64,000 bases of DNA from Heliocidaris erythrogramma (Eukaryota; Echinodermata; Echinoidea; Camarodonta; Echinometridae), in assembly GCA_025617745.1 (NCBI GenBank), contig CM046853.1, forward strand, positions 52,167,021 to 52,231,020, read 5' to 3'. Shown one piece after another: positions 39,501 to 52,900 of this stretch (position 1 is its first letter; each line of letters begins with the position of its first letter). Under the pieces are notes generated by a model. It was not told the DNA's origin and made no database searches. It saw only the letters and a list, made by a program, of their open reading frames with translations. A program made the translations under genes and the position numbers.

Positions 39501-40919
39501 CATATATGCTATGGGCAAAGTCCGGTAGTATCATTACGTGCGCTGTATCGCAGCCGCGCATTACACTGAAAAGGTCGAAGCGTTGAATGGAAAAAATCGT
39601 ATGGAACAAAAATGCACGCTAGCTAGCGCTAAACCATGGAATGGAACAAATATTTAATAACATGTGACCTATTATTCTCCAATCAAATTACAAGGATCTA
39701 CTCAGGTGTTGTATAAAATGCCCTATCTATAGATATCGTGCCTATACTGCGCATTTTATAATTATGGTATATGTAGGCAATTACCATTCGTACATGTATT
39801 TTAGGCGTGGAGATGGATGGATATTATGTATGGTGCATGCACATGGGCGGAAAAGGGAGTTTGACCTGCGAAACCAGGTAGAACGATATAAAGAATCAAT
39901 ACGAGGAGCCGACTCAGAGAAAACATTTGTTCTACGAAGAGGGGCCCAAGGACACGAATGTCTTGATATATGAGGATAATATCGAAAACATCGAAAACAA
40001 AACGACCTTCCATTATTTTTTTTCTTTTTTTTTTCTTTTTTTTTGTTTAGTTTCGAGTAACGACCTATAGACCGATATATATGACTTTCCTTTAAAATCA
40101 AGCATTATGTACCCTGGTCGTAATATGTAAGTAAAGCTCACATAAGACAAAATAAGACTAATGTGAATAATAGATTTACGCTCAACATCATAAACAAGAG
40201 TGAATGTTTAGAAGTTTCGGACGATGTCGTTTATATACTAGTACACTTTGATATAAGATTATTTTCTTTTGGAATTGGATGTTAAATATGTATTTTGTCC
40301 TCCTATCTGTGTTAAGTCTTCCTTCGTCCTGACACTCTCTTCAAGCAAGTGAAGTACAAAGGTCACATAACTAATGATATTTGGATGTTCCTTACTCTAT
40401 GTTTGCGATCTCTTCTTTGAAGACCTTGGTGTACTGAGCAGTCCTTGTGTTAAGGGATTCCAGAACTCTTCTGGATTGCCCACTTCGCTTGTCCTCTGCA
40501 TACAATTCATCGGAATGGGTTCCTACCAGGACAAAGTTCCCGCCTGGAACCTGCGAACAGAAAGGATGATGAATATCATCGAATAAAGAGCATATTGGTA
40601 ATGTATAAATATTTCAAATTTCCATTATCCATTGATGTCGAACATATTGTATAGGTCATGATTTGATTTGATTTATATATTCATATATATATATATAACT
40701 TGACAAAGCCCTATGGGCGAAAATTCGTTATCTGAAATCTCGATTTCACGGAGTTTTATTTACTTCTCTTTTTGATATATATATATATATCAAACGACCC
40801 GGGTTCGATTCCCGGCGGAGACATTTTTTCAGCCTTTGCAAAAATTTCAAAAAGGGAGGACAGCTCTGGGGAACTTTGATTTAAGCTACGCAACCATTAT
40901 TCTCTCATTTCTTTCACAT

Positions 40920-40982
<63 letters not shown>

Positions 40983-43900
40983 GTTACATAGTATGATTAT
41001 TTGAATTTTATATAAATACATGAATGGATCGTCGTAAGTTTACAAATCTTGCAATAGCATTATATATAGTTGGTGAGAGAACGCTCTTTCATCTACGGAT
41101 AGACACAAACTCACCACGGAGCTACTAACACCAACACATTATACACCTCTCACTCTTACCCTCTCCCACACACACCTCCCACTCTCACACGCGCGTATAT
41201 CCAAGTCCACCCGGTCACACACTCCAACACACACAATCACGCACACACCTTATTGTAACGACTTCTGACAAATGAATTTTAGAACGGTATTGAATGACTG
41301 GACAGATCTAGTTCATTTTAAATGACTGGTTGAGCTGTTGGACAACTACACATTATATCTTTATTGTACTAATTAAAGAATGTGCTATTTCATTGGTTTT
41401 AGAAACCGTCCAATCCATAAATTAACGCCAGATGGTTTAGTTAATCTTTAACAATATTCGAAAGCAATGGTATCTATCAAGTTAACGCAGACTAAATTCG
41501 CTCTGTTGCTAATAAAAGATTTAAGATGAGTAATTTTTCCTGGAAGTGGCATAATGCCGAAACAATCCTGTCAAAATTCTGTGCATTTACCTAAATCTGT
41601 AACTTAAAAGGGTCACGTAAATTGGAAGAGCTGTCGCTAATGGAACGAAACGAGCTTGTATGCTTGAAGAGTATCTGATAACATCAAACCAAGTGGTAAA
41701 CGAAAAATTAATAGATGCGAGGCGAAATTAACCAAAAGCCACTAGCAAAAAGCTAGAAGTGAGTCAAAATCGACATGCGTTCACAATTTAATATATTTCC
41801 TCTTCGTCTGTCAGTGCACGTCACCCGAAAAAGGGTTATAAAGGAAATCCGCCGTCTTTACAATTTGTTAGCTTAATGGCGTTAGTAAACAGTATTTGCG
41901 AATCCGGGGCTGAAAAACTGATTACACGGAAAATTCCAAAATTATTCTCATTTTGACGTCGGGGAACAAAATAGTTCCTTCTTCCCTCATCCCCACCCCC
42001 CCCCCCCCCCCCCTCCCCTGCAATGCCAATGGGATTCCCAACGTTATATTCTTGTGAAAGAAAATAAATATTTCGAAAAACTTTCACCTTCACTCCATCC
42101 CTCTCCATTTTTAACAACCCTGAATCAGCCCATGCAAAAAAGCCAAACAAAGCTCGAGGCTAACTATAGGCACAAGGAGGAACTTGATAACACGAAATAT
42201 TCAATTTTCACAAGACTTATATACTTTACTTCCTTTCTCTTGTAATTTTCATACATTTATTCCGTTCCATTTCATTCCAGTTCCTTTTTTTTCCAGTCTC
42301 ACTTTACTTAACTTTCCAAACCCCGTCTCTGATTTCCTCTTCAAAATCGCATCCGAGAGTGAGCCATCAAACTAAAGGGTTGTTTTTTTCTTGCTATACT
42401 TGAATATTTCATGCAAAATCTCCCACGAGATCTCCACTAGATAAAGTCACTCTGGAACACAAACATCCCACTCAAAAGGAGCAAAAACGGTTATTGCTAC
42501 ACTTCCATATGTACGAATAACAAGTTCTGTCGAGATTGTCAGATTAATTGAAAAGTGTCCGAAAAATGAAACCCTATAAAGTAGAGGATCAATGTGACCA
42601 AACTGTGTGCTCTATGACAATGAATTTCTAATTTCTACAAATTAGAAGTATTATGCTTTCAATCAATATCTTGATGGCATCCATCCATACATGCCTTACC
42701 GTGCAATATCATTTTGAAAATGACACGTAAAAACCCAGTTGTGGCAAATTTTGGTAAAACCGTCAAAACGTTAGGATGACATACGAAAATGAGCCGAATG
42801 AAACTTGAACATTAATACCCGGTGGGATGATTTTTTTTCCTTCATGTGCTTCTTTTAATAATGAGGCTAGGGATAATGCCCTCATCATAAAATAAAGGAT
42901 GGTTGAGTTTTTGTCGATGGTGGAGGTGAAGAAAGGTTACAGTCTGTCCTGAAAGAACAGCGATTCTTGAATTTTTCAGAACTGCAGTTTTTTAAAGAAC
43001 AAGGCGGACAGCAAAGATGATATTTGCATAAAAATTAAAGTAAGGAGCACCTTCCATCGTCACCAAAAACTATGATAGAAAGCAGAACAAATATCAGATT
43101 GTGGCAATTTTTTACCCCAGGCGAAGTACCTTATCGTTGCTCGAGGAATATTTATTCATTTGGAAAATCTGGGAGTGTATAAGCCCTTGCCAACCCATTC
43201 AATTTCTGAAATTCTGATTGGATTCACATCATCACACGATGTTTGTTTGTGCTAAGTGGGTATTGAAGACGGTGTACTTGACGACAGCATCGCAGCTCTC
43301 CAAGTCAGCCAAGTTTAATAAAGACGATGACGAGAGGGGTCGGGGGAGTTTGTTTGTTTGTTTGTTTATTTGTTTCTTAGTCGTTTTTTTTTTACTTGTG
43401 TTTGTTGGAACTCACCCTGCTGTGGATGAAGTCGGCGTACTGGACGACGGCATCGCAGCTCTCGGAATCAGCCAAGTTGAAGACGATAACGGGGAGGGTT
43501 GCCGGAGTTATGAACATGTGCAGACATCGCTGGCATACCTAGCAAAAGAACAACAGATGGACAGAGTTAAAGAGGATACTAAATCACTAAATCACCAGTG
43601 TTGCTTTAATACTTTGCGTGTGTGGATGCGGGGTGGGTAAATGCATTTTTTCATGATGCGCGTGAGGATATTATTTGCAACTCAAAATGTTTAATGTTCG
43701 AGTTTCTTAAGCATCATATAGAGAAGTGACATGCAAGACAGATTTTCGCCATGATCCTAACCACCAAAGGTTCTCTGTCTACGTTTCTCTTCTGTATCTT
43801 TCCCTCTCCCTATTTTTTTCTCCATCTTTTTTTCTTTTTTTCTGTCGCTTAATTTTCCTATCTCTATCGACCTACCTCTCTCCCTCTCTCCCTTTCTCCA

Positions 43901-46900
43901 CGTTCCCCTTTCTTTTCGCTTTTCTATTCTTGTCTTCTTCTCAAAAAATATCCATTTATACTTCCGTCTCTCTGCCTGCCTTTTTTTCAATTTCTCATTT
44001 TACTTCTTCTATGTTGTCTTCGATTCGCACAAATCATTGAATGGCATACGAGGTCAACATAATATGTTCCTTCTGAACAGTGCATTACACTATACATCAA
44101 TTATTCTGCGTTCTCTACTGTAAGGTCGGGACTACACAACAATTTTTTTTTCTTTCAAATTGGTTCAAATCTGATTATTCATTTGCCATGTTTGGAGATT
44201 TAACTATAGTATGATACTGGGGAAATGAAATAAATGATATTTGATAAATCCGACGTTTAAGATTATTTATGAAGAAATCATTTATTTAGGTAATGTAAAG
44301 ATAATCCGGTAGCCTATTTGGGTGACCATTTCTAACAGTCAATCACGTAAAGAACATTAATACACTAAATTTCATCTACGGCTGTGCAAAATCCAATACT
44401 TATGACCATAATGACGTGGCATACCCATTTAATGACTTATTATAACGCTGACGAAATTGAGTTTTAGTCGGAAAAAAAGAAATGGAATGGTATTCAACGG
44501 TGAGAACGCATAAACATTTTAGCCGCACTAACGACTATGCAATTTACATCCATTTCCAAATGCATCCTCGTCAGTGTGACATAACCTCGAGAAATCGAGA
44601 AAATTGCACTCGATTGTGAACATGACTTGACAACTATATGGTTTAATTAGACCCACCTATCGCGTATATCTGCTTCTCTCTTTATCGACCAAATTGTAAA
44701 GCAAACCGAAGCCGGGAAAGCAAATATGCGACGCCAGAGCAGGCGGTTGCTCGGTGCGCCTGAATGCAGTGTGCTGCAATTGACTTCCTCATATCAATTC
44801 TTGACTGCGGTGATAACATAGAAAGCAAATAGAGATGTAGCAAATATTGTCGAGGAAACGGAGTTGTTTTCTTGATTAAAAGAGCACACGCATGTGAATG
44901 GCCCTAAATAACCTGATGGATGAAACACAGTGCTTCAAGATATCGGTACATTCATGTCTGTATTCAATAAGATACCGTTTGGTAAAACATTATGTTCATG
45001 TAAACGTATGCATATCACTAGTGGTTCATGTACATTGGTATTCACATGGACTTTGCAACCGTTTCCCATGGTATCCATAATCAGCGCTAGGGAATAAATG
45101 TCATTTTCGACATACAACCTTAAAGGGTACTACTTATCACAAAAAAAATATATTTTGCTCTATTAGGGGTTCCATGTGGCCATACGATAATCAAAGTATG
45201 AGCTTCAAATGTTCATTCTATAAAGAGCTATTGCAAGTTTTAATTTCTTACAGCGACTTGCGGGTAGACTAATTGACGCACCCGTACGCGCTCGCACTGC
45301 GAGGAACCGAAGTCGGAGTTGGGTTCCGCGCGAGGGGGTGTATGGTTTTCCCTTATATTCTTCCTACTTAACCGTTAACCCATAGAAGTTTAGGTAAAGT
45401 GTTTTAACTTTATACATTGTAGTTTTACACAAATTATTTTTTCAGGTGATTGGAACACTTTAAAGCCTGACTCACACGAGGCGTTATTAGCTGACGTTAC
45501 GACTGCGTTAGGACCGCGTCAGTGACTTTTCCGCGTCAAGAAAGAATTATCTCCTTTAAAAGTGTTTGCAAAATGAAAAGTGCAAGCGATACCTTTGATA
45601 ACTGGCGTATGTATTTAAAATTTCTAATGTATTTCTTTGTTCTTTTACCTTTTGTTTTTTATTGTTTTTTGGATGAAATTTGTCAGGGACACTTTCGCGA
45701 ACATAAACAGCATAAAATAAATTAATTTTAATCAGCAAATGTAAAAATATTCATAGATTTCTAAATTTTGGCTAAAAACACATTTTGTATTGAAATTATA
45801 CATACGTTTTTGAGCAATTTTTGGTCTGACGTGCAAGTACGAAATGTTGCGTAACTTCGGAACCGCATGCCCGGACATTGCGAATTTGGTTTCAAAAGAT
45901 GCGTGAGAATTGAAAGAAAAAAATTCATGAAACGCCGCGACGACTGCTTTGTGCGTTGCGGACATATCTCGAGAAACGTTTTCGTGTTTCTGATACAAAA
46001 GGACTTATTTTATACAGGTGCATCGCAACAACAACAACAAAGCAAAATTTACAAAACACATTTGATATGGAGAAAGACTAGTTTCCACTTTGTCACCATT
46101 TTCACAGCAATCTTCATATCATCACATAAAACATAACTTTCTGTTGTTAATTACTATTTCATCTGTTTCTCTGATATTTCTATTTTAACTTTCTTTTTGA
46201 ATCAGCAACAGGTCAAAGGATTCTTGGGCGGGTGGGCCGATTTTCTTCTTTAACGCGGACCTTTGTTTGGTTTCTTCAGCTGCATAATCCTTCATTGATT
46301 TGGCGGGAATAAAACCTTAACTTTTGCCTACGATCCTTATACCATGAATGGATCGTCTGTACTGCACTGCAGTATCGCAAAAAATTGATTTCATCTCTGT
46401 CTGGCTACACGATATCTTCACATGAAAGCAAGACATTTCTTCTGAGCTCAGCAATACCATCATCGTGTCAACGGCACGAAACTTAAGCAGAAGAATGCAG
46501 ACGCTCCGTAATCCTCTTCTCATATTTGCCTAGCGGTCGGTAACTTCACACTGAACCTTTTCAGTGAATATCATTATCAGCTTTGGCGCCCTGTCGGGTA
46601 TCAGGAAACGCCTCGAGACGGAGAACTTGACGTTCATCGTTGTTGTTTGTGCCGTATGGGCATCGTGATGAGAGGGTTGTCCACGGCACATTTTGTGTTA
46701 TACCCGTTGCATACGAGGAGTACTTTCCAGTGACTGTTCAAGAACATTCAGGCACAAATTAATGCACAGGACAGGCACAAAATACAGACGCAGTCTCTAA
46801 GAATTGACGCAGCTCCTTGACGCAGATATGTAATACACCAGCGCAAGCTCTAGGACTTGGCAAAACAAATCAGCGTCGGCAGAACAATGGCGAAGCAAAT

Positions 46901-49900
46901 CATTGAATCTACGCTAATCAATGATTGTGCATAGAAAATGGTTAACTCCTCATGACTGTGCAGCCGTCGGTATCTTTATTGTCCACGGTTCACTTTGTCA
47001 TAACCAAACACAAAACAAACCTTACATAATAATAATAATAATACATTGCATTTATAATGCGCTTAATACAAATGTTTCTAAGCGCCGAAGTATTATTACC
47101 CCGGCTGTAGCTAGGCTACCGAATTCGGTGCTCACAGCATTTCAAGGAATAAATTCCTACCGGGTACCCATTTACTACACCTGGGTAGAGAGTGGCAAAT
47201 GTAGATTAATGTCTTGCCAAAGGACATTAGTGCCGCGGCGGGACTCGAACCGCAAACCATGAGATCCACAGTCCGGTGACGTATCCACTAGACCACGACA
47301 CCTCATGATAATATGTTTAATAATATTGTGTAAAATTGTGGGCATTTTCTTACTTCATTGACAAAGTTCTATCGATGCATTATGGAAGGCGCTTTACACG
47401 GACCAAAACAAAAATAGACTAAATAATGATATCTGAAAAATTACATGTTTTATAAGTATAGCATAATATGGACCCTGTATTAGAATATTATATTATCTGA
47501 ATATGTAAATTACAAAAAAATACATAATAACATTAATAATGGTAGATTATACCTAATAAGCAGATGAATCCACTATTTACCTCTTTCTATACATTAAACT
47601 ATCAAAAGAAATTCAGGTATAGAATAGAAATGAAATGGCCTTTCTTATTCATCATATAGGAATTTACTGCATGAGACCCCCTATTTCTCCTTATCTCATA
47701 CACTATGGGAATAAAGAAAGAAAATTAGAAAACTATGGGGAAATATAATGCATACGAATAAGGCTCAACCTTTTCCTGAGACTGTTCGAGCTCTTATAAG
47801 AATTATGTTTGTTCTTATATCGATGGACCCACAACGAAAACACCTGCATACTGTGCGAAAATCAATATGAAAACGTGAAAATCTACTTAGAATCGTAATG
47901 AATATCATTGGAAACAACTCAAGCTGTTGAGGTGATCATGTTCTTTTATCCGTAACACACCCAAATGACGTCTGCTGTGAAACGGTTTTTATTAAGTTAA
48001 CAACATTTTAGAAGCAGGGATCCAGAAGTGAGCGAAGCGCATGATGACAAACATGGGGACCATGCGAACGCTTCTATGTTCTATGGTGCTCCGATATTCT
48101 ATGGCGACGACTGCTCTGGGCTTTATTTCGTCAAAGAAATAAGGTTATGGTTAGGGTTGCAATTAGGTTTTAGGTTAGGTGTAGAGTTAGTATTAATGTT
48201 GGGCGTAATATCTGGTCCAGGATCAAATTTAGCAATTCGCTTAGTGTAGGATAATGACCGCGGAATTGTAGCCGGAACATTAGAATGTCGTAAAACCGCA
48301 TCAATCCGTTTCTTTGACAAAATGGTGGCACATTAGATTTCTGACAACCCCCCCCCCTCGCCTAGCCTGTATTCTGTTTACATGTATTACAATATATTTT
48401 CACTGGCTTCCACGTCATCTTCTTACGATGCAGTAATGCACTGCGGTTGGCATTATAATCTCCATTATGCCCACATTTCGCAGCTGCAAGATATTTTCTC
48501 CTATGATTTTCAGAAGAATAGGCAAAAGCACTGAAACCTTGACGATAAGACGTTTCAATGCGTTCTCAGTCACTGTATTCAAAGAAATCCATTACCCTTG
48601 TGGTGTATTATAGGCCTCGACTTTTTCAGTTCAAAATTAATGTATATCGTAAGTGCACCAACGGGAAAATGTGAACTTCTTAGTAACATAGCACTATGCT
48701 TAAATGCATGAATCTATTCTTAACAGCTTGAAAGAGCACAGAAGAATGTTTAAGGCAACAGATTACCATTCACTATGTTAACATATAAATGTGCCTCTTT
48801 CTAATCTGAGTGCGTTCCTTATAGCACTTTGAGAAAATCGCCATAATCACCTCATGAATTTTTACCGATAATCCTTTTTATTTGTTATCTTAATGTTCCA
48901 AACACTTTTAGAAGTATTGCAAGACAGGCGACGTAATTCAAGGAAAGAAGCAATGAAAAAAGAAATAATGACATTTAAAGAGATTTCCCTGTATACCCTA
49001 TCTACTGTAAAACTATCATGACAAAATAAGCTTGGAGCTTTCTTTCATTTAAAACAGGAGCACGACGGGTAGGATAGGGAGGCGATGATAAAATGAAGCT
49101 CAATTTACGAAGCTAATTTTCTTCTTTTATTCATTCTCTTGACAATCAGCTGGATTTTAAACACATGTTTAGGGACTTTACACAGCGAAGTTATCGAACA
49201 TTTTAAAACCCGGAAGATATCCCAATATTTCTTTGTTATCAGTGTCATTAAAACTATCTGTTCATATCCTTGCTTCTAGCTGTATAAGTGGCATAGAAGT
49301 AGCATAGAAAAAGAGTGAAGAAGGCGTACGCCGCCCCACCCAACCCCCTCCTCTCCCTCGTTTCAATGAAAATCAATACACTTCGGGCTCCTCCTGAATG
49401 TCAAGAAACACCCCCTAATCCGTCTATGGAGGATTTCGCCCCAACCAAGGTTATCAATTTCTGGATGCACCATACGCTGGAATATTATGACAAAAGTGTG
49501 TGTTTCTCTCTGGACTTATTAAGCGGTCGATATATCATAATTACCATCCTAATGAAAGTGACAAGACGCTGGAAAAACTAAATGACAACACGCCACATGT
49601 ATTAAGTGGAATGATATACGCTCGACCCATAATATGCGTATACAATTCAAACAATGATGGTACGGTCATGATTATTAGTTAAAGCGAACAACAATAATTA
49701 TATTGCATTATAAAATGTGAAAATTATCCTGTCAAGTTTTTTTGTTTTTTTTTTAATGTAGACCCACATTTTGCTCTTTATAAGATTAATTGACGGATAA
49801 CTTCAAATCGAATCAAATAAAAATGACCATCCGAATGAAAGTGATATCGACCCAAATGAAGTGTAGGGAAAAGTATAATAACCCAGTCACACCAACCAAA

Positions 49901-52900
49901 CCAACAAGAGACCAATTTTTTCATTTTTTTTTACATAGCCCCTAATGGCCAAGAATCGGTCGGTATGGGGTGGAGGTGAAGACGGTTCGGTGCAAGGTGT
50001 GACTAAGGTATAAATGACAACACGCCACATGAATTACAGTTTGGGATGATATACGTTCGGCCCATATTTATTTATTTATTTCGGTGCATGGTGTGACTCA
50101 GGTATAAACGACAACACGCCACATGAATTACAGTTTGGGATGATATACGTTCGACTCATATTTATTTATTTATTTATTTATTTATTTATTCAAACATATT
50201 TACTCAGGAATTACAAGATCAGTTATAAACTGTTTTTCATCATGGTCCTGACAATAAAAAGCATGAATTTTAAAAGAATCTAGCAGAAGGGAAATATACA
50301 TATATACATGTACATTAAAAAGACATAACAATAAGTAATCAAGATTTATAATATTGCGTAGAAAAATACGGTAATGAGGATTAAGATATATTCTATATAT
50401 GTACAGATCAGACTGTAATAAAAAATAACGAACTAAAACAAACTGGATCAATTATTAAAATAATTATAGTAAAGTAAGAAATGTAGAAATGGAAAAATAT
50501 TAGCCTTTTAAGAATAATTTCTTGTAATTACATTTAAAACTATCAAGTGATGTTGCATTTTGTAGCCCGTTGGGGAGATCATTCCAAATTATTGCACCTG
50601 CATACCTAAAAGATTGTTTAAATAATTGCAGCTTGGGTTGAGGTAAAATAACATTTAACGTATCAGCATTCCTAGTGTTAAAACCATGGCGATCAAAATA
50701 CATCTCAATTTCATTGCAATATGGAATTGGGGCAGTACCGTTTATACATTTATACATAAGAGTGGCAAGAAAATAATCACGTCTTTGCTCAATACGAGGC
50801 CATGATAAACTTTTCATTAAATCGGTACCACTACTTTTCTCGTAATCGAAGTTCCCTGTTACAATCCGTGCAGCCCTCTTCTGTGTTCTAAATAGCTTAT
50901 TTTTATAAACATCCGGGCAATTTCCCCAAACTGAACATGCATAATCATAACATGGTTGAATCATAGATTTATACAATATATTCAATAAAGAAGAGTTAAT
51001 GAATTTACTAAGTTTGGCAAGAAAATGGACTTTATACGCTACTGATTTACATAAATTGTTAATATGATTACTCCATTTCAACTGATCATCAATCGTAAGT
51101 CCAATGTATTTTATAACTCGTACTTGCTCTAGTCTTAGGCCTTCCACAGTAATGTTGAGTTCACTTAAAGATTTTGATTTTAAAATCATTACTTTAGTTT
51201 TATCTTTATTAATGCGAAGTCTGTTATTATTATACCATTTGTTGATATGATTCCAATTTTCTTGTAATTTTAAATTAGCTTCGGTAATATCTTTTCCAGT
51301 AACATATAAAACCACATCGTCTGCAAAAATATTGCACGAACCACTTGTAACATATTCAGAAATATCATTAATAAAAATGAGGAAAAGGGTGGGGCCAAGG
51401 GCACTTCCCTGAGGAATGCCTACTGTATGGTTGCCAAATTGTGCCTACAATTCAAACATTGATACGGTCATGATATAGGTTTATCCATCCATCGTAAGAT
51501 GAAAAGGGGAAAAGAGTGAAAAAGAGAGCAAAGGAAAAGAAAGCGTGAAAAGGACGAGAAAAGAAGACGATAGCCCCCCCCCCCCCCCCCCATTCATAGC
51601 TGGACTCACGCTGCGCCGCTGACAAAAATAATGCAATATGAAATGCATGATCATTCTGACTGTCATGCTTAGTTCTTTTTAATGTGCATCTATGCTTTAT
51701 GTTATGTATATCCACATTTTGATATTCATAGAATTATGTATAGTACCTGACGAATCAATTCAAATCCAGTGAAATGACATTTAACGGCAGGAAAGATATG
51801 AGATAGAGAGGGGTACATAAGAATGGTAAGCTTTGTTCATTATGTACCTTACAACATGAAATGTATTTTTAAAAAGGCGCATTTCTTACACAGTGCAGAG
51901 GCAATCTAATTCATCTTATGTATACCGGATATTGTGCAAGCAACGTTCAATATTGATGTCGTTGATGCGATGAGGAAAGTGTCATGTCCAAATTTTTTTT
52001 TAAACAATTTCATAGCTACAAAATATCTTTACAATAATACTGAACGCTATACACTTCATATGACCAAACCTTTATCGACACAATTCATTCTAAATCATTA
52101 TTCCTCCGTCGTCGCGAGTTATCGATCGCATTCCCTTGTCATGACGTCATCTATGTTTATCCTTGCAAAACTAATTTATTTCCTTACCAACGGCAATCTT
52201 CACATCTCAAATCTATTCGGGTTTTTTGTTGTCAGCGTACAATGTAAAATAAAGTAACACAGTAAATTACTTCCAGAGATTCACGCACCGTGAAAGATTA
52301 AAACTGTAAAAAGCATTTCATTACTTAACAAAAATTGTTTTTTCGTAGTAAAGCATTTCGAAGCAAACAATTCCCTGAATTTCTCCGCGGGAAAAGTTAA
52401 TTAAAATAAAAGGGATTAAAATGAACTTCAAGAAGTAAATTAATTCTGATGGAATGAAAATAATATAAAGCAGTGTGTGAGCCATGAGAAAGAATGATAT
52501 TTGTGATTGATGAAAAATACTAACGAATGATGCACAGACCAAGTAGGATAAATACAGAATGTATAAAAATCTATATTTCTTCGACTAAAACAAAAAAATG
52601 TGCTATTTTTGTATTAAAGCTAAATCACAATATACCTTTAATTCCAGAGCACTAATCATGTTAATGTTCCAAGATGTGAACGGTATAAATTAAGTGGCAC
52701 ATAAATAACGTTTATAGCACTGTGTGTATATCATTTCAAAGGAGAGTGCTGCATATTCCGAACGTTCACCCTTTCCAACACAACGATTCTAATATACAGG
52801 GGCTTAATAAAATGTATGTTCCTATATCATCTTTTTAAAGTATGTTATAAAACTGTCCAACTTACTAATTTGAACATGTTAAGGCCTACCAGCACAACTT

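Noticed and set aside
40797..40832. Functional tRNA gene
   Set aside because: Only the T-arm and 3' acceptor side are present; no D-arm or anticodon arm can be drawn upstream through the AT tract.
43218..43640. Plus-strand frame of 140 residues
   Set aside because: Antisense to Roco exon 4 and its duplicate; the translation includes a GTTT microsatellite.
47230..47304. Stand-alone tRNA gene on the minus strand
   Set aside because: The cloverleaf is fused to a SINE body with an (ATT)n tail, so it is the SINE promoter head.
48143..48210. Interstitial telomere repeat (TTAGGG-like)
   Set aside because: Only one exact GGTTAGGGTT occurs; the rest is too degenerate to separate from GT/TA-rich DNA.
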